Translations under genes and position numbers: made by a program | Shown here: positions 32,989 to 40,669 of the stretch, in pieces | Position numbering within the stretch: the stretch's first letter is position 1 | Layout: every line of letters begins with the position of its first letter | Notes under the pieces: generated by a model | The model's input: only the letters and a program-made list of their open reading frames with translations | Told to the model about the DNA's origin: nothing | Databases searched by the model: none | Assembly (NCBI GenBank): GCA_023230485.1 | Contig: JALNXG010000035.1 | Span: 1 to 40,669, forward strand | Source: Melioribacteraceae bacterium | GTDB taxonomy: Bacteria; Bacteroidota; Ignavibacteria; Ignavibacteriales; Melioribacteraceae | Reading direction: 5' to 3' | Length of the DNA stretch: 40,669 nucleotides

Positions 32989-35447
32989 ATTGATCTCAAA
33001 ATTGATTCTAATTTTTCTTCGTTATCAACTATAACTTCTCTGGCTTTACTGCCATCAGAAGGTCCTACAATACCGGCTTCTTCCAATTGATCAACTATTC
33101 TCGCAGCGCGTGAATAACCGAGTTTTAATTTTCTTTGAAGTAACGATACACTTCCCTGCTGTTGTCTTACAATAACCCTTGCAGCTTCTTCAAACATCGG
33201 GTCTAAATCTGATAAAAAGTTTCCCGCTGCTTCTTTCCTTTTATCATATAAGGAGGGAAGGAAATAACGTTTTGAAAATCCTTTTTGTATATAAATAAAA
33301 TCAGTAATCCTTTCTACTTCTTCTGTACTAATAAAAGCATTTTGAATGCGAAATGGTTTAGGAGTTCCGGCAGGTAAAAATAGCATATCGCCTCTACCAA
33401 GCAGCTGTTCAGCACCATTCATATCTAATATCGTACGCGAATCTATTCTTGTTGCCACTTGATAAGCCATACGTGCATTAAAATTGGCTTTGATTACACC
33501 CGTAATAACATTCACCGAAGGTCTTTGCGTTGCAACTATCAAATGTATCCCTACTGCCCTTGCTAATTGAGCCAATCGTGCAATCGGTTCTTCCACTTCT
33601 TTACCTGAGGTAATCATTAAATCTGCTAATTCATCTATGATTACAATTATGTAAGGTAATTTATAATGCTTCATTTCATCAGTATCTTTTGGTTTAGTTT
33701 TAGGATTTGTTACACGTTTATTGTATTCAACTAAATCCCTAACGCCAACCTTTGCTAATTTATCATACCTTTTTTCCATTTCATATTCTACTGCTTTTAA
33801 TGCAAGTAGAGAATTCGAAGGAGTTGTAATAATTTCTTCTTCTAAATCGGGTGATACAGCAAGAAAATGTTTACTTAATTTTTTATAGAATGAAAGCTCA
33901 ATTTTTTTCGGGTCGATTATAACAAACTTTACTTCAGAAGGATGCTTGGCATAAAGTAAACTAGTAATAATCATATTTATGCCAACACTTTTACCAGAGC
34001 CGGTAGAACCCGCAATAAGTAAATGTGGCATCTTAGCTAAATCAGTAACAAACTCTTCGCCTGAGATTGTTTTTCCGAATGCTAATGGTAATTCATAACC
34101 GTATTCCGACAATTTTTGAACAACTGATTTTGCTCTAACTGTTGCCGCTTTAGCGTTTGGTATCTCCACACCTATCGCACTTTTACCCGGTATTGGTGCA
34201 ATTATTCTAATGCCGCGCGCTGCGAGTGCTAACGCAATATCGTGCTCTAAACTTACTATCCTGCTTATTTTTACTCCCGGTGCAGGAACGATTTCATACA
34301 ATGTAACTACCGGTCCCGGTGTTACAGTTATATCATCTATATCGATATCAAAAAGTTTTAATTTATCTTTTAGTAACTGTGCATTTCTTTTTAATTCTGT
34401 ATCCTTAACTTTTACTTCTTCCACTTCCGGTTCAATTAGAAGATCGAAAGTAGGTGTTTTATAATCAATTTTTTCATTCCACTGATCGGGCTGGTCGCTT
34501 GCTAATTCTTTTTTAAAGTCCGTTCCCTCTTCCAATGGTAATTCATCTTCATCTTTTTTGATTAACGGTTTTTTAGATTTTAGTAATTCTTTTGATACTT
34601 CTTCATTTTGCCGAAGCATCTCTTCTTTACGAATTATTTTAATCGGAGTTTCTTTTATCGGTTCATCTTCTTCGAGTAACTCCATTAATTTAGATTTACT
34701 TTGCTTTAAGACAGCCGGAGGAGTAATAGTTTCACGTGCTTCTTCCGTATAAGTTTCTTCTTCTTTAAATTGTTCTTCTTTCTCTTTTTTCTCAAGAAGC
34801 GATAGGATGTAATTATATATTCCGCTGAACTTAATATCAAAAGCGATAATTAAAGCAACGGCAAAAATTACCAATAGCAAAATTAAACTTCCAAGACCAC
34901 CCAATAATCTGCCAAGACCTGTTCCAATAAAAGAACCAACTTTTCCGCTTAGTTCGGCTGGTAGTGATTGAAAATTAAAACCAGAAGGTGAAGCCATCAT
35001 TCCAAAGATCGATGAAAAAACTAATCCAAGTACTAATAAAAAATTACTTAGGTAAATCGAAATTTTGTAATTGTCATTGCGGAGAAGTGAATAACCCCAT
35101 ATAAATAGTAGTATCGGAAATATTAATGAGAAATATCCGATAGTACCGAGAATAAAAAATTTAGAAATTAAAGCACCGAATATACCAAGCCAATTGTTAA
35201 TAGAGCCGGCTGTTTCTAAATTATCGGTATTATTGGAGAAGACCTTAAATACATCAGAAATACCTTCGGAGAGATTTGATTCATCAGCACGCGAATAAGA
35301 TAAAATGCTAAGGAATAGCATTATTGCAAAAGTAAAAAGAAATAAGGCTAGTATCTTTTTCTTTTTCTCGGGGGAAATAATAAAATAAGATTCCCCTGAG
35401 ATATTAGGTTTTTCAAGAGTATTTTTAGGATTCTTATTTTTGCTCAT
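32985..35447 (-). CDS. ftsK: DNA translocase FtsK
   Basis: FtsK pumps DNA at the septum and activates Xer recombination. The N-terminal membrane part (about 30-205, four or five helices) is followed by a short, charged linker (220-340) and the motor: Walker A AGSTGSGKSVG (479-489), Walker B VIIDELADLM (602-611) and TQRPSVNVITG (640-650). The C-terminal gamma DNA-reading domain is intact (about 748-812; SVSLLQRKLKLGYSRAARI). At 820 residues it is a SpoIIIE/short-FtsK type with a short linker. Its substrate recombinase, xerD, is also in the window. Confidence 0.96.
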   Translation of the reverse strand: MSKNKNPKNTLEKPNISGESYFIISPEKKKKILALFLFTFAIMLFLSILSYSRADESNLSEGISDVFKVFSNNTDNLETAGSINNWLGIFGALISKFFILGTIGYFSLIFPILLFIWGYSLLRNDNYKISIYLSNFLLVLGLVFSSIFGMMASPSGFNFQSLPAELSGKVGSFIGTGLGRLLGGLGSLILLLVIFAVALIIAFDIKFSGIYNYILSLLEKKEKEEQFKEEETYTEEARETITPPAVLKQSKSKLMELLEEDEPIKETPIKIIRKEEMLRQNEEVSKELLKSKKPLIKKDEDELPLEEGTDFKKELASDQPDQWNEKIDYKTPTFDLLIEPEVEEVKVKDTELKRNAQLLKDKLKLFDIDIDDITVTPGPVVTLYEIVPAPGVKISRIVSLEHDIALALAARGIRIIAPIPGKSAIGVEIPNAKAATVRAKSVVQKLSEYGYELPLAFGKTISGEEFVTDLAKMPHLLIAGSTGSGKSVGINMIITSLLYAKHPSEVKFVIIDPKKIELSFYKKLSKHFLAVSPDLEEEIITTPSNSLLALKAVEYEMEKRYDKLAKVGVRDLVEYNKRVTNPKTKPKDTDEMKHYKLPYIIVIIDELADLMITSGKEVEEPIARLAQLARAVGIHLIVATQRPSVNVITGVIKANFNARMAYQVATRIDSRTILDMNGAEQLLGRGDMLFLPAGTPKPFRIQNAFISTEEVERITDFIYIQKGFSKRYFLPSLYDKRKEAAGNFLSDLDPMFEEAARVIVRQQQGSVSLLQRKLKLGYSRAARIVDQLEEAGIVGPSDGSKAREVIVDNEEKLESILRSI

Positions 35448-35456
35448 TTATTCTAT

Positions 35457-36179
35457 CTAGTTTAACCTCTTAATTACGCCCGATGAAAAGTGTGAAACTA
35501 TCGGCACGGAATTTAATTTTGAGCAATAATCAAGATCGGCTTCATATCCGTTTTCTTTTAATATTTTTCCATGCTCAGTAGTATGTAAAAGTTTCTTTAT
35601 ATTCTTTCCATAAGATTTTGCCAATATGATACTTGCAGCGGCGGAATCAGAAAGAAATACTCCTTCAATAGATTCAGTAATGCCGGAAACTAATTTACCG
35701 GCACATACTAAATCTTCTAAACTAAAATGTCCGTTATTCCCGGCACATAAAATTTCAATATCTTTATTCGTATCTAATAAATAGTTCTTAATTGCATCTA
35801 AATTATTGAAACAACAAGTAACTACATTCTCAGAATACTTTGTTTTCACAATTGCCTTTGATCCGTTAGTAGTAAAAAGAACGATTGATTTATTATTTAC
35901 TACATCAGGCGAATATTCAAAAGGAGAATTACCGAGATCAAAGCCCTCAATTTTTTTAGTATTCCTTTCGCCGCATAATAACGTAATTCCTCCGAAAACT
36001 CCACTTGATACTTTCATTGCAAAATCTACTGAGCTAACAGGTATTATCTCTTTAGCTCCATTAAATAATGCAGTATTAATTACAGTCGTAGCTCTTAAGA
36101 CATCTATTACAACCGTCGTTTTCTCGCTGAAATAAAATTCCTCAACAATATTATGCGTAAAAAGAACATTAACTTTCAT
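35457..36179 (-). CDS. comB: ComB-family 2-phosphosulfolactate phosphatase
   Basis: Belongs to the ComB family, which in methanogens removes phosphate from 2-phosphosulfolactate. Motifs are IDVLRATT (25-32), GER (70-72), GFDLGNSP (79-86), TTNGS (103-107), CAGNNG (145-150) and SLEDLVCAG (153-161). It is 240 residues, full length. Many bacteria without coenzyme M carry this gene, so sulfolactate chemistry or another phosphate ester is possible. No comA or comC is adjacent. It lies between gcvT (one base away) and ftsK. Confidence 0.88.
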   Translation of the reverse strand: MKVNVLFTHNIVEEFYFSEKTTVVIDVLRATTVINTALFNGAKEIIPVSSVDFAMKVSSGVFGGITLLCGERNTKKIEGFDLGNSPFEYSPDVVNNKSIVLFTTNGSKAIVKTKYSENVVTCCFNNLDAIKNYLLDTNKDIEILCAGNNGHFSLEDLVCAGKLVSGITESIEGVFLSDSAAASIILAKSYGKNIKKLLHTTEHGKILKENGYEADLDYCSKLNSVPIVSHFSSGVIKRLN

Positions 36180-36180
36180 T

Positions 36181-37263
36181 TTATTTTTTCACGAAAGGAA
36201 GTTTAGTAACTCTTGCAGGAATTTCCTTCCCGCGAACTGAAAAATTAACTACCGTACCTTCCGGAGTATAAGGGAAATCTAAATACACCATTGCGATTGC
36301 TTTTTCAATTACAGGGCTTACTACACCACTTGTAACAGTTCCGATCTTTTTCCCATCTAACGTAATATCATATCCATGACGTGGGAAAACTTTTTCATCG
36401 CTTATTACAGGTACTAATTTTCTTTTTAGTCCTTCCTGTTTTACAGAAAGTAACTTTTCTTTGCCTATAAAGTTTTCTTTTTTAAGTTTTGTAATCCATC
36501 CCAAACTCGCTTCGAGCGGATTAGTAGTTTCATCAATATCATTTCCATAAAGACAGAAGCCCATTTCGAGACGCAATGAATCACGGCAACCAAGTCCGGC
36601 AGGTTGAATATTAAATTCTTTGCCAGCTTCCATTACGGCATCCCAAAGTTTTAAAGCTTCTTCTTCGCTTCCTTTAAAATACAATTCGTATCCAAGTTCA
36701 CCTGTATATCCCGTCCTTGATAAGATCATATCAATACCGGCAACATTAGCAAACATGAATGTATAGTATTCCAAATCGATTTTTTTGTCAGTAATTTTTT
36801 GTAAAGTTTTATTCGAATCAGGACCTTGAACCGCAAGCAATGAATATTCATCACTTTCGTTTGAAAGCTCCACTCCGAATTTATTATTCTTCTGCATCCA
36901 AACAAAATCTTTCTCAAGATTAGAGGCATTAACAACTAGCATAAACTCAGTATCCGAAATTTTATAAACAAGAAGATCATCAACAATACCGCCATCTTCC
37001 ATACACATTGCTGAATACTGAACTTTGCCATTTACTAATAAAGATGCATCATTAATAGTAATGTGCTGAACGAAATCGAGAGCTTTCTCACCTCTAACAA
37101 AAACCTCTCCCATATGTGAAACATCAAAAACACCTACTGAATTTCTAACTGCAAGATGCTCTGCAATTATTGATGAATATTGGACGGGCATTTTATACCC
37201 GGCAAAATCAACAATTTTAGCGTTTGCTTTTTCGTGTGCTGAATAAAATTTTGTCTTTTTCAT
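36181..37263 (-). CDS. gcvT: Glycine cleavage system T protein (aminomethyltransferase)
   Basis: GcvT takes the aminomethyl group from lipoylated H protein and passes the one-carbon unit to tetrahydrofolate. Motifs are DVSHMGEV (47-54), the folate-binding RTGYTGELGYELYF, and GCRDSLRLEMGFCLYGNDI. At 360 residues it is full length. The partner genes gcvH and gcvP are not in the window, so the system is split. It sits four bases after the transaldolase. Confidence 0.95.
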   Translation of the reverse strand: MKKTKFYSAHEKANAKIVDFAGYKMPVQYSSIIAEHLAVRNSVGVFDVSHMGEVFVRGEKALDFVQHITINDASLLVNGKVQYSAMCMEDGGIVDDLLVYKISDTEFMLVVNASNLEKDFVWMQKNNKFGVELSNESDEYSLLAVQGPDSNKTLQKITDKKIDLEYYTFMFANVAGIDMILSRTGYTGELGYELYFKGSEEEALKLWDAVMEAGKEFNIQPAGLGCRDSLRLEMGFCLYGNDIDETTNPLEASLGWITKLKKENFIGKEKLLSVKQEGLKRKLVPVISDEKVFPRHGYDITLDGKKIGTVTSGVVSPVIEKAIAMVYLDFPYTPEGTVVNFSVRGKEIPARVTKLPFVKK

Positions 37264-37267
37264 ATTA

Positions 37268-37912
37268 TTATTGATTTGAGTTTTTCCAATCAGCCAAGAA
37301 TTTCTCTAGTCCTGAATCGGTTAATGGATGTTTAAATAATTTTTCTATTACATCGTAAGGTATTGTTGCTACGTCGGCACCCATCATAGCAGCTTCGATT
37401 AAGTGTAACGGATGACGGATACTTGCCACTAATACTTGTGTTTTGTAATTATAGTTTTTATAAATAGTAACGATTTGTTTTATTAACTCCATACCGCTTG
37501 TGCTTATATCATCTAATCTGCCTACGAATGGGCTAATGTATGTAGCTCCGGCTTTTGCAGCAAGCAATGCCTGTGTAGCTGTAAAACATAATGTAACGTT
37601 TGTTTTAATTCCTTCCTCAGAAAGTGTTTTTACTGCTTTAATTCCTTCTCTTATTAATGGAATTTTAACTACGATATTATCATGAATTTTTACTAAGTCC
37701 TTAGCTTCTTTTAGCATACCGGCATAGTCAGTAGATACAACTTCTGCGCTAATAGGTCCATCAACTAGTTTTACGATCTCTTCTAAAAGTTCTTTGAAGT
37801 TAGTTTTCTCTTTCGCTACTAATGAAGGATTTGTAGTTACACCATCAAGTAAGCCAAGAGAAGCCGCTTCTCTGATATGAGCAATATTTGCAGAATCGAT
37901 AAAAAATTTCAT
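37268..37912 (-). CDS. tal: Transaldolase, small (MipB/TalC-like) type
   Basis: A 214-residue (beta/alpha)8 enzyme of the small transaldolase/fructose-6-phosphate aldolase subfamily. Catalytic residues are D6, N28, E57 and the Schiff-base lysine K83 in VVKIPL. The family splits by two positions: aldolases (FsaA) have Gln59 and Tyr131, whereas transaldolases have Glu and Phe. Here they are E57 and F129 (SPFVGR), so true transaldolase activity in the pentose phosphate pathway is predicted. A GAGGTG site precedes the ATG, and a 65-base gap upstream likely holds the promoter of the tal-gcvT-comB run. Confidence 0.92.
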   Translation of the reverse strand: MKFFIDSANIAHIREAASLGLLDGVTTNPSLVAKEKTNFKELLEEIVKLVDGPISAEVVSTDYAGMLKEAKDLVKIHDNIVVKIPLIREGIKAVKTLSEEGIKTNVTLCFTATQALLAAKAGATYISPFVGRLDDISTSGMELIKQIVTIYKNYNYKTQVLVASIRHPLHLIEAAMMGADVATIPYDVIEKLFKHPLTDSGLEKFLADWKNSNQ

Positions 37913-37977
37913 TTAGTCACCTCAATATATATTTGATAATTGTAAATAATCTTCCTTATAAATCTAATCGTAATAAT

Positions 37978-39543
37978 TTATGCGTATTCATCGGTTAAAT
38001 CTTCATCAGTTTCCGCAGAATAAACTTTAAATACTTGCGGATTTAATTTTTCGTCACTCACTAATTTTATCCTAACAAAATACTTAAACTGGAATTTTAA
38101 TAAAGTAGTGATAGCACCCCTCTTAAGTTCATTAACCATCGAAGGATGTGTGATAATTTTTATTTTTTTGTATTTGCCATGGTTTTTATAACGCATTAAC
38201 CATTTTTCAATATCATGAACCATATTTGATTTTTTCATCAAATATCCTGTTCCATTGCAATAAGGACAAGCTTCATTCATCGATTGAAGGATGTTTTCTC
38301 TTATTCTTTCGCGCGTAATCTGCATTAATCCAAATTCTGTCATCGGTAACATGGCAATTTTTGCACGGTCTTTCTTGAATTCTTTTTTCAATTCATCATA
38401 GATTTTCTTACGATTTTTATCTTCTTCAAGATCAATAAAATCTACTACAATTAAGCCGCCGATATCTCTAAGACGAAGTTGCCTCGCTATTTCCCTTGCA
38501 GCCTCTAAATCAGTTTTAAGAGAATTTAATTCCTGATCTTTTTTAGCTGCATACCGTCCCGAGTTAACATCAATAACTACCATAGCTTCAGTATGTTCAA
38601 TTACAATATGTCCACCTGCTGGAAGAGGTACTTTTCTACCCATTAAAACTTTAATCTGCTCTTCCACCTTAAACGATTCAAAAACCGGTTCGTTCCCTTT
38701 ATATAGTTCAATTCTATCTAAAAGGGCTGGTTGAATAAACTGAACATAATTTTTAATCTCTTTAAATAATTTCTTATGGTCGACAAAAACTTTAGAAACA
38801 TCGGGAGTAAAAAGATCTCGTATTACACTAATTGTAGTACTAAGATCTTTATAAATAAGTGCGGGTGGATCGCTCTTCTTGATTTCTTCTTGAACTTCCT
38901 CCCAAACTTTTACTAAGTATTTAAGATCACCTGCAAGTGATTCTTCTGATTGATCTTTAGCCGCAGTTCTAATAATTAAACCGCAGTTAGATGGCAATAT
39001 ACCACGTGCAATTTTTCTTAATCTTTTGCGTTCTTTAAAATCAGTTATCTTTTTAGAAACTCCGATTTTATTATCATGAGGCAGCATAACACAAAATCTA
39101 CCGGGTAAGGAGATCGAAGATGTAACTCTAACACCTTTATCCTTAACCGGTTCTTTAATAATTTGAATAAGAATATCCTGCCCTTTATGAAGTTTAGGTA
39201 TTCCTTTTTCGCTTAATTCAATCTGGGGTTTAGAAGCAACTTTATTATTCACTTCGCTTTCATCGTCGTCATCCGAAGGATCATCATCATCAAAAACTCC
39301 TTGAAGTGCTTCTAGGCGATCTCCAATATCCGAGAAATGAAGAAATGCGTCATGCTTTTGACCTATATTTACAAATGCGGCTCTTATGCCGGGTAAAACT
39401 CTTGCTACTTTGCCATAATATACATCGCCAACCATTCTCTGCTTTTCAGGATGATCGACAAAGAAATCGACAAGATTGCCATCTTCGATAATCGCCACTC
39501 TATTTTGCGCAGTCGAAGAATTTATTATAATTTCTTTTCTCAT
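37978..39543 (-). CDS. rng: Ribonuclease G
   Basis: RNase G/E family endoribonuclease that matures rRNA and degrades mRNA. The S1 RNA-binding domain (about 37-145) is interrupted by an acidic, low-complexity segment (84-100, FDDDDPSDDDDESEVNN). The catalytic aspartates are D325 (VVIDVNSG) and D368 (IVVDFID), and the zinc-link cysteines C426 and C429 are in ACPYCNGTG. The long C-terminal scaffold of RNase E is absent, so it is the RNase G form. The length of 521 is close to the usual 490. It is 28 bases downstream of the dus gene. Confidence 0.95.
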   Translation of the reverse strand: MRKEIIINSSTAQNRVAIIEDGNLVDFFVDHPEKQRMVGDVYYGKVARVLPGIRAAFVNIGQKHDAFLHFSDIGDRLEALQGVFDDDDPSDDDDESEVNNKVASKPQIELSEKGIPKLHKGQDILIQIIKEPVKDKGVRVTSSISLPGRFCVMLPHDNKIGVSKKITDFKERKRLRKIARGILPSNCGLIIRTAAKDQSEESLAGDLKYLVKVWEEVQEEIKKSDPPALIYKDLSTTISVIRDLFTPDVSKVFVDHKKLFKEIKNYVQFIQPALLDRIELYKGNEPVFESFKVEEQIKVLMGRKVPLPAGGHIVIEHTEAMVVIDVNSGRYAAKKDQELNSLKTDLEAAREIARQLRLRDIGGLIVVDFIDLEEDKNRKKIYDELKKEFKKDRAKIAMLPMTEFGLMQITRERIRENILQSMNEACPYCNGTGYLMKKSNMVHDIEKWLMRYKNHGKYKKIKIITHPSMVNELKRGAITTLLKFQFKYFVRIKLVSDEKLNPQVFKVYSAETDEDLTDEYA

Positions 39544-39571
39544 AAAACTCTCTAAAAACTTTTTTTAAGTT

Positions 39572-40633
39572 TTAAGCTACATCACTATTTATATTATCCT
39601 GCCAAAATACTACTCGTTTTTTGAAGAGATCATTATAGTTTGTTGTATCTTCTAAATATCTGTGATTTATTAAATCTTCATAGTGCGTTTCCACTATCTC
39701 TATTAGTCTTTCATAATTCTTAGCAGAAAAAATTCTTTTTATTAGTTCATTAATACCGTTATAAAATTGATAGTACCAAATAACGTATTTTTTTGATCTA
39801 TCTAAAGCTTTTATCTCATCATATTCACGCCATAACATTTTTAGATGAGTCATTAAAGTAGAATTTACAATATCTACTGAAGGTAATCCCGGGTCTTCCC
39901 CCGTAGCTAATAAACTATTAAAACGAGAAAAGATAAATGGATTACCTATTGATGAACGTGCAACCATTACGCCATCACAATTTGTCTGCTTAAGCATCTC
40001 AATTCCATCTTGAGGGGTAAAGACAGAACCATTCCCCACCACTTTCATCGAAACATTTTTCTTAACTTCTCTAATCCAACTCCAATCTGCATCAACATCA
40101 TATCGGTCTGTCATTGTCCTAGCATGAACAACGATAATGGAAGCACCATTATCTTCAATAACTTTAGCATTATTCAAAACATTAATATTTTTTTTATCCA
40201 CACCCAAACGTACCTTAATTGAAATTGGAATTCCACCCGAATTATCAACCATCTTTCTGGTAATTTTACCAATTAAATCAGGAAATTCTAATAAAGCTGA
40301 GCCCATTTTCTTTGATGTAACTTTATCAACGGGACAGCCGCAATTAAGATCTATTACATCAGGTTTAAATTTTGCAATCTCTTTAACTGCCTCTCCAATA
40401 ATATGCGGATCATTGCCTAATATTTGGACGCCAATCGGCTTTTCGTCTCGGCTAAATGAAAGGTATCTTAGAGATGTAAAATCATTATTTAAAATTCCTT
40501 TTGCACTGACCATTTGAGTGAAGGTAAGACCGACACCAAATGATCGTGCTATGGAACGAAAAGACGAATCGGTAACCTCCGCCATGGGAGCTTGTATCAA
40601 GCGTGTTCCTAAGTTCAAGTTTCCAATTGTCAT
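39572..40633 (-). CDS. dusB: tRNA-dihydrouridine synthase, DusB-like
   Basis: Flavin enzyme that reduces uridine to dihydrouridine in tRNA loops. It has PMAEVTDSSFRSIARSFG (16-33), the catalytic cysteine C100 in DLNCGCPVDKV (95-105), the HARTMTDRYD region and VVGNGSVFTPQDG followed by VMVARSSIGNPFIF near the FMN-phosphate site. At 353 residues it is typical. The ATG is at 40633, 36 bases before the window edge, so the promoter is mostly outside. The gene looks complete. It is the DusB type rather than DusA or DusC, by the NCGCP and GNPFIF segments. Confidence 0.92.
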   Translation of the reverse strand: MTIGNLNLGTRLIQAPMAEVTDSSFRSIARSFGVGLTFTQMVSAKGILNNDFTSLRYLSFSRDEKPIGVQILGNDPHIIGEAVKEIAKFKPDVIDLNCGCPVDKVTSKKMGSALLEFPDLIGKITRKMVDNSGGIPISIKVRLGVDKKNINVLNNAKVIEDNGASIIVVHARTMTDRYDVDADWSWIREVKKNVSMKVVGNGSVFTPQDGIEMLKQTNCDGVMVARSSIGNPFIFSRFNSLLATGEDPGLPSVDIVNSTLMTHLKMLWREYDEIKALDRSKKYVIWYYQFYNGINELIKRIFSAKNYERLIEIVETHYEDLINHRYLEDTTNYNDLFKKRVVFWQDNINSDVA

Positions 40634-40669
40634 ATTTTTCTATTCGGAATTTCTAATTCCTATTATTCA

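Noticed and set aside
39555..39573. AAAACTT/AAGTTTT inverted repeat with a T loop between dusB and rng
   Set aside because: AT-only apart from one G-C pair and overlapping the dusB stop; too weak to call a terminator.

Overview
The window comes from an AT-rich bacterium (roughly two-thirds A+T by eye) with a Gram-negative envelope. Evidence for that envelope is a LolA-like carrier, an outer-membrane beta-barrel, an MsbA-type lipid flippase, an O-antigen ligase and a lipoprotein cyclophilin. Several proteins have a Bacteroidota/Chlorobiota look: the RodZ-like protein, a one-cysteine WCGDS thioredoxin-fold protein, ftsK-lolA adjacency, and an NSS transporter with a MetS-type small subunit. My best guess is the Ignavibacteria/Chlorobi side of that superphylum. 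This is inference; no rRNA gene is present. TTG start codons appear at several genes. I see no IS element, phage, CRISPR array, tRNA or rRNA. Genes are densely packed and no gap reaches 300 bases; the longest are 60-80 bases.

Layout. Bases 1-31 are the intrinsic terminator of an upstream plus-strand gene. Plus strand, 56-9569: queA, ispD, plsY, gpsA and recG (housekeeping), then a tight four-gene operon of two tandem D-Ala-D-Ala-ligase-like ATP-grasp proteins, a small GNAT acetyltransferase and a KamA-type radical-SAM aminomutase. It ends in a strong hairpin at about 9580-9607, where the two strands converge. Minus strand, 40633 down to 9614, in transcription order: dus, rng; a transaldolase, gcvT, comB, ftsK, lolA, a UPF0104 membrane protein, an outer-membrane barrel, uppP, a lipoprotein cyclophilin, an NSS transporter, its 40-residue MetS-like subunit, holA; an ECF sigma factor and its putative anti-sigma partner; rpmE with its own terminator; rsmB, rodZ-like, ligA and a small unknown gene; a STAS protein, a Cof-type phosphatase, a PgpH-type c-di-AMP phosphodiesterase, xerD; then msbA, O-antigen ligase, a WaaE-like glycosyltransferase, nadK and a thioredoxin-fold protein.

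How they fit together. GpsA and PlsY are consecutive steps of phospholipid synthesis. MsbA, the O-antigen ligase and the glycosyltransferase form a lipopolysaccharide block. UppP, LolA, the barrel protein, the cyclophilin and FtsK serve envelope building and division. The sigma/anti-sigma pair has a SigW-like promoter motif just upstream.

Most interesting parts. (1) The ATP-grasp x2 / GNAT / KamA operon. The aminomutase keeps every residue of the lysine-specific enzymes, so the predicted chemistry is L-lysine to beta-lysine followed by ATP-dependent ligation and N-acylation, giving a product I cannot name. (2) An O-antigen ligase with about 275 residues inserted in a periplasmic loop, made of seven ~40-residue repeats that look like a complete beta-propeller. 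(3) A tiny MetS-like gene overlapping both of its neighbours.
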